Shown here one piece after another: positions 45,601 through 57,600 of a stretch of 64,000 bases of DNA. Both the position numbers and the translations under genes were made by a program. The stretch's first letter is position 1. Each line of letters begins with the position of its first letter. Origin of the DNA: Nepenthes gracilis (taxonomy: Eukaryota; Streptophyta; Magnoliopsida; Caryophyllales; Nepenthaceae); the NCBI GenBank assembly GCA_033239525.1, contig BSYO01000003.1:2970001-3034000 (forward strand). The letters are read 5' to 3'. The notes under the pieces are model-generated. The model saw only the letters and a program-made list of their open reading frames with translations. It was not told where the DNA came from and made no database searches.

Positions 45601-48600
45601 CCATTTTTTTGTCCTTCCATTTGCTTCTGAGGCTGCTGAGTGTTTTTGCTGTTATACAGGCTCGACTTGAGGCTTCTAAAAGAGCTGATGAGGCAAGAAA
45701 GCATGCGCTAGAAGCTGAAAGAAGAGCTAATGAAGCTGCAGAAAAGATAGCTAAAGAAAATTCAATGAAGGCTGCTACTGCCACTATTGCGGAACATGAG
45801 AACCAAATAGATTCCACCTTAGGGATTCAAAACGTACAATCTGATGGGCCAAAAAAAGTGCAGTCCCCCGGTATATATTCATTAAAATATCTGTCACTTG
45901 GTACAGTTATTCTTCTTGTTAGAGCTGTTAATTGCAGTAGGCCTCTTACTAAATGATGAGTCTATGACCCAGTTTGATTTTGATGTGTTTTGATTCAGTT
46001 GCATGACCTATCAGAGGCTGTTGCCGACTATGATGCTTTAAATCCCAACCCTCATGCTTAATAGGTTCATAACTTTCTATTGTGAAAGTGGGGAAGTCAG
46101 GACATATTAGTTGGGGCTTCGCTTCTTTATTACAAAGTTGCAGATCATTTTTATATCCTTGAAAGACGCAAGCTTTTCGTAGAAGTACATAAGGGAATAT
46201 GGATTGACGCAGATTGATGAAATTTCATTCAGGTTGAGGTTGTGGTTGTGCTTTCTGGTTTTTCACAACAGCTGTTAGGCCTGACTCACTTAGGGTTCTC
46301 TAATTAACAGAAGCTTGATGGTTCACCATTAGATGAATGGTTCCACCGAATATCCTACATAGTAGCAAAGATATATGCAAAGTTACCATCATTCAATATT
46401 CCCTATCAAATACGATTTGGATCCATCTTTCTGTGTTATGGACACTTGTGATTTCAAGGGAGCTCGCACTGAAGCACAATCATTTACTTCCCCTGTGGCT
46501 AACCTTGAGTAACTACTTTTGAGATGCAGTAATGTTAATTAGACAGAGGTTATAAATACATTGCCCATCCCTCATTCATTGCATCTTCTGTGCCCACTTT
46601 CTCTTTTGTTAATGATTTAGGGTCTGAATTGTAGCTTAACATAATAGTGTTAGGTAACATAGTTAGGGCTGCTGAAAGTGCTCTAAAGCTGGAGGAAAGA
46701 AGACTACTGAAGTACAAGGAATCTGATGAAAAATACCAGGCATTACTCTCCAGTTCCAATAAGGTAATGTTCTTTGTAATCTCCATCTTTTTGTTTTTTC
46801 GGATCAGATTATGATTTTCACTATTAATTGTTACAAGTTGATTTTGTTGTGTAATTGAAATTTGGTTCGTGCTTCAAAATGTCGGTACTCAAATTCTTTA
46901 TGTTTTATATAGTGTTTGTTGGGAAGTTGGATGGTCACCAATTGCCATGCTTTTAAAACACATCATTCTGCTTTCTTCTCTTAAAGTATTTGCTTCTATG
47001 TTTCCTTTTCCGTACTGTGATACATAGCATGCAGCTATGCAAACTCAGACAATTTACTCTGCCTTATTTGTCACCAATCGCGAAGTGTTGTTTTGTACTG
47101 CTTTTTGATACAATTTTTTCCTTTTTTTTCTCCAACGAGGTGGGATTTTTTCGGAATTTAATGTCAGTTTTTTTGTATTCAAATATTTCTTCAATTCTGA
47201 ACCATCTTATTCTTCAATTATTGTGGGATCTAATAATGATAAGGTTTATTTCTGGGCAGGGTTTTGTTGGCTATGAGCGGCAAATTGGTCGACGGATTAA
47301 ACAAATAAGTGGTTCAATTGAGAATGTACGGTAAGTTGGATACATCATTTAGGGTCATTTTTGTTTTTATAGATTATATTGGTGGTAAATTTTCATTAAT
47401 ATCTGTTCAATTTTCATTAATATATGGCCTTGTTCCCTTCTCGCACCTTCTTTCAAAATTATGTTGTTAGGCCATATTTTCCGACTAACGGTGGTACAAA
47501 GTGTTTCTTGTTTTTCTTATTTCTTGAGTTAGTCATAGGGGGCTGTTGAAATATTGAGTTCCTTACCAATGGTTTGCTAAAAATTTCTTGACTTGGCTTC
47601 ACAAAAAGGTTTTATTTGGCTACGTTCCTTTAACAGGTTAAAGAATTCTTCCTTTGCTTTGGCCCCCAGGAGATGATGAAAAAAGACATTCTTATAATGC
47701 ATTAGAAATGATGAGTTTTTTGATTTGTGTAATTATGCCTAGAAAGAGTCAAAGAAGGCAGTGAGTGATTCTAAATGGAAAATGTATGAGACTTGTCCAA
47801 GCAACTAAATACAAATGCGGGATAAAATGGTGCATTAGTACTACCTAAATCACGAGATAGGAGAACAAAAGACTTGAATCTAGTGGAGTATATCAAGGAT
47901 GACGAGGAGGGGGTACTTGTTAGGGTTGAGGACATACAGAAAGATGGAGTTGTTTCTTCTCTTTTCATTGGAATCAAAGAGACTATGATAATGCCAGGGG
48001 ATCCTAGTTACTTAGAGGCAATCTCAAACACTTTTATTATCGGTGCATTAGAAGAGAGCAACTTTGAATATGATGAAGATTGAGAAGACAGTCGGACCAT
48101 ATGATATTCTATTTAAGGCTTAGAAATGTATGAGGTAGAAAGGAACTACACAATTACCTGGAATTCTTTAATAAAATTCTAAGTAGTAAGATGTTAAAAA
48201 AGTAGAGAGCACATTGATACCTGATGGGTCCCGGCACCCAAGGCCCAGAAAGGAAGGCCCAAAGCTACGACCACGGATTGAGAAGATTACGAGGACAATC
48301 TAGCCCAAGAGGCCCAAAAACCCAACTTGGACCAAGAGGTTAAGTTGGCCCTAAAAACCCAATGACCTGGGCTAGCGTCCCAAGAAGCCCAAATGGCGAC
48401 AATGGTCCGAGAGACCAATTTGACCCAAGAGGCACGAGGATGCTATAAGTGATTGACGTCACCAACGAAATCCCGAGGACATAAAGTCAAGAATATCCCA
48501 AGGATCTTTAGCAAGCAAAACGTCCGAGAGCCTAACTCAATAAGCCCAAGGATCAAAGAAAGATCCGAAGGCTTTACGGTGCGAGGACAATCTCATCGCC

Positions 48601-51600
48601 TCTGGGCCCTCGTGTCAAGGGAAAAGAGGTCCAAGATGACGGGCACGCCCGGCTCGGATGATTCATCACATTACCCGAAGAAGCACGTGTTCTCTCGCAA
48701 CACGCCACCCCCCAGAAATCTGGCCTTTCGAGCACGCACCATCATTATGGGACTAACGGCACCTGACACGCTGAATCCGCAGAGTTGGTGGCAGGCCTCC
48801 CTGACATGCTGAATTAGCAGAGTTGGTGGTAGGCGTCCCTGTACACGCCAATGCCATGTGTCCCCATGCCAACGACATGATCCCCCTCTATAAATACCCC
48901 ACTCAAGCAACGAGAGAAAGGATTCCAACAGTTGATATTTGCATACATATTGTGAACAGCAACCAAGTGAAAGAAAAAGAGGAAAGGAAAGAGAAAGCAA
49001 GACCTCTCGCCTTGTCCTTAGGCTTTTAGGGCCAACTTAACATCTTGGGCTAAGTTGGGCTTTTGGGCCTCTTGGGCCAGATTGTCCTCGTAATCTTCTC
49101 GGTCCGTGGTCGTGGCTTGGGCCTTTCTTTTTGGGCCTTGGGTGCCGGGATCCATCATTAGCCCCCCATGTCAAATGGTTCGAGGACTCCCACCGTTTGA
49201 CATGTCTTGAAAGCACTCTTCCATTGTGACAGTCCGCGGGCGCCGCGCCTTGCTGATGGGAGCTGTCTCTTATTCATCCGAGACCTTCTTACCATCCGAG
49301 ACCCCATCTGTCGCGGCCGTTTGGTTTTCCTACAAGGCATTAAATGCGTCACTTGATTGAGGTGACATCGCCTCGGGAAGCCAAAGCCCACGTTCGCTCC
49401 CTGCGTATGGGCTACTGACGCATGGCAAGGGCCATGATGAGGGTGCTATTTTACGTTATCAAATTCCCTTTAAATTTTCCTTTTCATCTTCATTTCCTTC
49501 CTCCTTCACTTTTGCGTATTCCTAGCGTCTCTTTCGTTCCCCCAAATCCCTTTGCCGTCGTTCCTCTTCTTTTTCTGTCGCAGAGACATTTCTTCTGTTG
49601 CCATGGCTCCAGGCGTCAAGGAAATTGCTTCCTCTCTCACCCTTAAGGATCTTGAACAGATTCGGGTAAAGTATAGCATCCCAGACTCTATTGAGATGGT
49701 GGTTCCTGGAGCTACCGAGAGAGCTTGCTGCCCTCTGGACGGCTTTATTTTTGTTTATGAAGTCCACCTTAAAGGCGGGCTTCGCTTCCCTGTTCCACTG
49801 GAGTTATACCATCTGATGAGGGAGTTGGCCGTTCGAACGCTGTCAGGTACCTAGTTTCCCTCTGTGTATTTGCACGTTGCCACCACAAGGTTCTCGAGGT
49901 AGCCATGGTGAAAGTCATGTTTCGTTTTACCCACAATCTAAACTGGATCACCATGACTCCTCGTCTGGAGTTTGCTTGTAATGAGTGGAGAAACCCGGAT
50001 TCCACTAAAAGGTGAAAAGACAAATTCTTCTTTCTGCGTGTCCGAGAGAACTGGGAGCTCTCGGTCACATGGGAAACGTGGTGATCAAACACTTCTTGGA
50101 TGCCACTATTGAGGAAAGGGAAGTAGCCAAGGTGGTCACGGACTTAGTGATGGCCAACCTTGGCAGTTTTAATGTTGGGAAGAAAAATACTTGGTTATTG
50201 CCCGAGAGGCTGGCGGAGGCCAAGTGGGTGACAACATCCGGGGATTCCACTGCTGCATCTGCGAAGAAGAAGAAGAAAAAGAGATTAAGGAAAAAGGGGG
50301 CTTCCCTTACTATTGAGGAGCCGTCCGAGAGGCTGCAGAAGAGTCAACGGACTGAGGCCTCGGAGGATCTACTGTAAATCATTGAACAGTCCTCGTCCGG
50401 CGATGATACCACTGTCATTGTGCCTCTGGTCAGGAGGGTCATGGGTTTGGTTGCCGGACCTTCTGCGGGGCCTGAGGCTGCGGGTCCCTTCTTCTGCTGT
50501 CGAGATCCAGGGTGGGGTCTCGGACTTTCTTGCGGGTCCATCTGAGGACCCTATCGTTTTTGAGGCCTCGAAGGAGGTTGGAGTCAATCAGGGCGAGGAG
50601 GCGACTATGACTGTGACCGCTCCCGCCCTGGAAGCTGTTGATGCTGGGGAGCCCTGTGGGATGGAGTCAACCGTCGTCGCCCCTGCCGAGGATATTTTTG
50701 AGATCCTTAGTGGTGATGAGGTTCAGGTCGCGGCCTCAGAACTCCCGGAAGTTACTGGGCCCTCGGAAGTTGCTGGGTCCTCGGAAGTTGCTGGGACCTC
50801 GGAAGTTGTGGAGCCCCCTGTCTCTGAAGGTCCTCTGTCCGAGGCTGCTTTTGATGCTCCTGCGGCGTCCGTAGATGAGCCACAGGAGCCCGAGGTCCCA
50901 GGGGAGTGCGGCCAAAGTTATGACCCTCTGGTCTCTAAGGTACTTCACCGTTTTTCCATCTGCCTTGCTTCCTGTTGCCCGTGCCTTAACGAACTTGCCT
51001 CTTTTTGTAGCTCCAGGATCTGGCCGGGAGCCTTATTCAGCTGGTTGGCGAGGTTGCCCAATCTCGCTTGGAGATGGAGTTTTTGAGGGCTGCTCGAGAG
51101 GACAGCCAGTGGCTGCAGGTGGAGCCTGCTGAGGCCATTGCGAAGAACGCCTCTTTTGAAGAAACCCTCAGGCTTCAGCAAGTCCAGTACGGACTCCTTC
51201 GAGAGAGGAACCTCCAACTGGAGGAGGCGCTGAGGGCGTTGGTGAGGGCCGTGGATATAGCGCCCCTATTGGAGGCCCAAGTATTGGGACGACATTTATT
51301 TGTGACATCGGCTGATGCGGCTGCTATATCCGCGGTTCCCCACTGCCGTGCTGGATCCTCGGAACGCGAGCGCCACTTGCCCTGGGGACGTGTACAGTAT
51401 TGCAGGGAGGCCATTTCCCGGGTCTCCACGTCCGAGTCCTTCCGGGGGCCCTCGCCCCTTAGATCTGCCGGGAGCTCGAGCCATGCAGAGGCCTCTCCAT
51501 CTCGAGCAGAAGGGCAACCCGGGGCCACTCCTCTGCAGGGTCCCACTAAAACCTAGATTCTCTTTCTCCGTTTTTTTTTGTTGTACATTGTACATGAATA

Positions 51601-54600
51601 AAATGGATATTCAATTTTAGTGCAAGTGTCTGATTTCTCATTCTTGACTTCTGGAGTATTTTTGTCACGACGCTAAACAAGTTAGTCTTGCGCCCAACTA
51701 GCGTCCGAGTTCTTTGTCATGTGACCTCTCGGGCCACTTGGACAAATATAAGTCTTGAATGCAACCTCTTGGGCCAGTCGGATGAATCCGAGTTTTGAAT
51801 ACGACCTCTTGGTCCGCTCGGACAAATCCGAGTTTTGAATACGACCTTTTGGGCCGCTCGGACGAATCCGAGTTTTTGGGATACGACCTCTTGGGCCGCT
51901 CGGATGAATCCGAGTTTTTGGAATACGACCTTTTGGGCCGCTCGGACGAATCCGAGTTTTTGGAATATGACTTTTTGTTTTGTTTTGTTTTTTTTTTTTT
52001 TATAAGGGGCGAGAGGGTCGTCTCACTTAAGGACAACTTAAGTTTGGCAAGTTACCTAGATAGCAGGCGATCCGTTCATTGCTAATAGTATCTCCTAAGG
52101 TGCGTGGTGTTCCAAGTCCGAGGTACTAGCTTGTCCTTTTGGGTGCGCAATTTGTAGGTTGCCTCGAAGGATGGTAGAGACCAAAAATGGTCCCTCCCAA
52201 TTCGGGGAGAATTTGTTTCTGCTGGCGTTTTTCCCCGTGGCCTCCACGCTTCTCGGCACCAAATCCCCAATATCGAACTGCCGCGCTTTTACCTTCTTAT
52301 TGTAGTAGCAGGCAACTCTATGCCGCTACCCTTAGCCTGGCCTGGTCGCGGACCTCCTCGAGCATGTCGAGGCTTTCCCGGAGTCTCTGGCTGTTGTCGG
52401 TTGTGCTGAAGCATCCAACCCGCAGACTCGTGAGGCCTACTTCTATTGGAATGACAGCCTCGACCCCGTAGCGGAGGCTGAAGGGAGTCTCCCTCGTGGG
52501 TTCTCTGGGCGTCGTCCTGTATAACCAGAGGACGGAGGGCAGCTTGTGTACCCATGAGCCCTCGGAACACTCCAGCTTGGTCTTGAGCCCGTGCAAGATC
52601 GTACGGTTTGTGACCTCCACCTGTTCGTTGGCTTGGGGGTACGCCATTGACGTGTGGACCAAGTTAATCTTCAGGCTGGTGCAGTACTTAGTGAACCGTT
52701 TTCCAGTGAACTGCGTCTCGTTGTCTGTCACGATGCATTCTGGGATCCCGAATCTACACACGATGTTCTGTCGGAGGAACTCAGTGGCATTTTGCTGCGT
52801 TATCCTTGCTAGCGGTACTGCCTCTACCCACTTGGTGAAGTAATCTATTCCTACGATTAGGAACTTCCTCTGTCTGGGCGCGAGTGGGAGCGGTCCGAGG
52901 ATGTCGAGCCCGCATTGGGCGAACGGCCACGAAGATTGGAGTGCCCGGAGATTTGTGTGGGGGCGATGACTCACTTTGCTAAGGAGTTGGCAGTTCTCAC
53001 ATTTGCGCACAAAGTCCATGGCGTCGTACTTCATCGTTGGCCAGTAGTATCCTTGCCTCATGAGCTTAAAGGCAAGGTTCTTCCCTCCGATGTGGGACCC
53101 GTATATCTCGAGGTGTACCTCCTGGAGGGCGTACTCGGCCTCCTCGGGGTGAGTCACCTTAGGTAAGGGGTTGAGAAGCCTCTCCAGTACAACTGGCCGT
53201 CCATAATTATGTACCACCCCACTTGTCTTTTTACCTTCTTGGCCTCATTTGGATCCTCAGGCAATGTCGTTGGATAAGTACCTTAGATAAGAAGTCATCC
53301 AGGTGTTGCCTTTAGATACTTGCATTACCTCTGGCTCGGGGTCTTCGATACTGGATCTGTTTAGGACTTCACACATTCCTCGAGCATACTGTTCCAGATC
53401 TCCCGAGGCTGCCGCCCTTGCTAGCGTGTCGGCCTTGGCGTTTTCTTCTCTTGGGATGTGGACAAACTCGGCTGCCTCGAAGTCCGAGATCGTATTTCTG
53501 ACTTTGAAGAGGTACTTGGAGAGCTGTGAGTTGTTGACGTCGAAGCTTCTGCGGACCTGATTGACGACCAACTCAGAGTCGCTGTAAACGACCAAGTTTC
53601 TGACTGAGCATTCCTTGGCTAATCGAAGCCCAGCTAGCAAGGCCTCGTACTCTGCAACGTTATTGGTGGCCGAAAACCCTAAGGTTAGTGAATACTTTAT
53701 CTCCAGCCCCTCGGGTTTGCGCAAAACAACACCGGCTCCGCAGCCATCCTTCATTAAGGAGCCGTCCACGTGCAGAGTCCACGTTGATGCCTTGCTGAAT
53801 TCGTCTGCGCCAGGCTGGCTTCCCTCGCTGTTGGCCAGCGATGTTGTCTCGACAAGGAAGTCCGCGAAGGCTTGTCCCTTCAAAGCTGGTCTCGGACGGA
53901 ACTCAACATCGAATTCTCCTAATTCGATGGCCCACTTGATCAGTCGTCCGGATATCTCGGGCTTCTGCAAGATGGCCCTCAATGGCTGGTCGGTCAATAC
54001 CACTATCTTGTGCGCCCGGAAATATGGCCTAAGCTTCCGCGTGGAATAAACCAATGCTAAGGCTACCTTCTCCGTGAGCGGATATCTGGTCTCGGTGTCC
54101 GCGAGAGTCTTGCTTACATAATATACGGGCTGCTATTTCCCGTGTTGCTCTCGTACTAGAGCTAAGTTTAATGCCGTGTCAGACACGGAGAGATACAGAT
54201 ACAGCTCCTCGTCTAGCTGGGGTGAAGCTAAAAGAGGCGGGCTTGAGAGGTAGCTTTTGAGCCCTTGGAATGCGTCTTCATAGTCGTCACTCCACCGAAA
54301 GTCTCGGGTTTTTGTTCCTCTCATGCTTTGAAGAATGGCAGATGCTTCTTGGCCGATTTCGGCAGGAAACGTGAGAGGGCCGCCACCCGATCGGTAAGCT
54401 TCTGGACCTCCTTCATTGTCCGCGGAGACCGCATGTTCAGGATTGCTTATATCTTTTCTGGGTTTGCCTTGATTCCCCGATGTGACACGATGTAACCCCG
54501 GAATTTCCCTGAAGCTACACCGAATGTGCACTTGTTTGGATTGAGCTTCATCCCGTGGGTCCTGAGCACATGAAAGGTCTCGGCCAAATTCTTTATATGA

Positions 54601-57600
54601 TCGCCACTCGCCCTGCTCTTGACGAGCATGTCGTCAACGTAGACTTCCACGTTCCTGCCTATCTTGTCCTCGAACATCTTGTTCACGAGTAGCTGATAAG
54701 TTGCGCCCGCGTTCCTGAGGCCAAAGGGCATTACCTTGTAGCAGTATGTCCCTTGGTCCGTCGTGAACGACGTGTGCTCCTCATCCTCGGGACTCATCTT
54801 GATCTGATTATAGCCCAAGTACGCGTCCATGAAGCTTAAGAGCTCGTGGCCAGACATCGAATCTACAAGTTGGTCAATCCTAGGCAATGGGAAGCTGCCT
54901 TTGGGGCATGCCTTGTTGAGGTCAGTAAAGTCCACGCACATCTTCCACTTCCCACTGTACTTCTTTACCATGACCACGTTGGCCAACCAGTCTGGGTATC
55001 GCACCTCTCGGACGAACCCGGCGTCTAGGAGTTTCTTGATTTCCTCGCGTATGTCCACCAACTTCTTTGTGGAGTAATTTCTACGTTTTTGCCTGACGGG
55101 CTTGTGACGAGGATCAATGCCCAGCTTGTGGACTATGACCTTGGAGGAGATTCCTGACATGTCACTGGGTGTCCAGGCGAACACATCCGAGTTCTCCAGT
55201 AGGAAGCTGATCAACTGATCTCGGACGAACTTTGGCAGCGAGCTTCCTATATGGACGTACTTATCCGGATCCAACGGAACTTGGACAGTTGACTCCCTAG
55301 GCTGCGCGTGTTGTAGCGTGGCCTCGTCCCTGAGGTCGAGGTCTTCCATTGGTTGTGGAAGGGTTGCTTGTGTGGTTTGTGCTAAGTAACATATCCGTCC
55401 CGTGGATTGATCCTCGAGGACTTCCCCCACACCACATGGGGTCGGAAACTTCATCTTAAGGTGCGGGATGGAAGTCACCGCACCGAACGCAGCCAAGCAT
55501 GGGCATCCGAGTATTGCGTTATTGACCGAGGGCAGGTCCACGATCAGAGAGGTGAGAACTTTGGATGCTATCCCTGGATACATCCCTAGGGTCACCTCTA
55601 ACCGGATGATACCTTGAACAGGTACTGGCTCATTGTTCAGCCCATGATGCCTAATTTGAAATAGGCATCGAGGTAGAGCAAATTCCGGGAGCTTCCATTA
55701 TCAACAAATACTCGTTTCATCCGGTAGTCATTTGCTCCGTCTGAAACGAGTGCCGTTACAACCAGGGGATCAGAGTGAGGAGAAGTTACATCATCCATGT
55801 TCCTATTGCTAAAGTAGATAACTTCATCTTCGCCTCCGGGTCTTGTCCTCGGCCTCTTTGCCACTATGAGCTCCTGCTCGTTCCCTCTGACCAGCCGGCG
55901 CGATATCATGTTTACGACCCCCGCACCACTCTATTCTGGGGGCTCAGCTTCGTCGTCCCCCGCTGTTCCGGAAGCTTGTCCAGGTCTTTGCAAGAAACGG
56001 TTGAGGTGCCCCCTCCTAATCAACTCCTCTATCTCCTTCTGTAGAGTCCTCCGTGCTGTGGCCTTCAGAGCGGTGGTAGTCATAGTATTTCGTTTGGTCC
56101 CCACCCTTCGGGTTCTTCAGTAGCTTGGGCCACTTCAGGTACTTTTCCTCTCGGATCTACATCAGGATGTTGGTGCGGGTGTTGTTCAATGGCGTGAAGC
56201 GCATAGGCCTCGGCTCTTTTCGGGCGTTCTGTTCAACCTTGTGTTGCTTCTTCGCTGTCTGGGGACTCTGATAGTCCCCGGCCTTCCTCTTGCCTTCTGC
56301 CGCCTTTTGATGGGGGTGCTTGTCCCTATCTGGCCGCTTAGCGTCGTTGGCCTCTTCAACCGCGATGTATGCCTTGGCCACAGCCTCGGCCTCTATAAAG
56401 ATCTAGGGACCCTTATGGATGAGGTGCTTGAAGAAGGCACCTCCCTCCAGGGCCGAGAGGAAAGTGTTTAGCTTTACCTCGCCGGTCAATTTCTGGATTT
56501 GCCTGACCTCAGCTACAAATCGGGCAAGGAATCCCCTCAGGCTCTCCCTAGCACCTTGCTTGATCCGGGTGAGGTGCCAGGGCTGCTTCTTCACCCTCCT
56601 GCTGGAGGCGAACTGAGAGAGGAAGGCTGTCGCCAAGTCACTGAAGGTGCGGATGGAGTCTGCCGACATCCGGTAGAACCATATCCTTGCATCCCCCTTT
56701 AAAGTCAGGGGGAAGCATTGGCACATGGTTGTCTCATCCAATCCTTGTAGGCTCAGATGCTCCCGGAAGTGATTGAGGTGATCCATGGAATCAGCGCTGC
56801 CGTCGTAAATCTCCAGGTTTGGCATTTTGAACTTTGGAGGGAATGTCCTTGTTCTGATCTCAGTCGAGAATGGGGATTGGAGCACATTAGCTCCTTCCCC
56901 GCTGCTTTCGCCGAGGACTCGGATCCATCCTCATTCTATCCTCTCCTCCGCTCGGAGTGGGGTGGTTGTCTTCTTCTCGTTGAGGTAATGCCTCAACTCG
57001 TAAGGCTCTCAATCCATACGGCACTCGGGGGCCGCCATGGCTCCTTGGGGGGGAGCATCCCGCGGGACCGCCTCTTGGTCGCTGCGCTCACAGCGACTCC
57101 GCTGGGTCCTAGAGTTGCGCCTCTCTAGGCTTTCTCCTTGGATCCGAGGACTCAGACGGCCCTCCAACCCACGTGGGGCCCTACTGCTGGAGGCGACTTG
57201 GGTCCTTGAGTTGTCATGCCGGTTTGGTGGCTTCTCTCGGCGATCTCTCTCCCTGCCCCCGCCTTGGGATGTCCTAGCCTGGGAGGCCCTGGAAGGGGCT
57301 TCTCTCACCCGCTCGTCAATTTTAGAGCAGTGTTTCGAAGGCCTTGGACATGCCTTCCATTTTGGCCGCCAAGGCCCTGACCACTGGATCAGGGTGCTTT
57401 TCTATCCCAACGCAGGGGTCAGGACCGTCGTTGTGTGAGGCCAATTCTCTGACGGGTGAACTCGCCTGTGCCCTTGTGTTCACCATTCTGGATCTTGGAG
57501 TTAGAGTCATTGCGGTGTTTCTGTATGTTTTGCGAAGATATGAAAAGCAGACTTTTAGTCGCTTCCCACAGACGGCGCCAATGTTGCGTCCTCGTATTCC

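Noticed and set aside
46337..46522. Short open frame in GLE1 intron 6
   Set aside because: It lies between well-supported splice sites and has no family resemblance.
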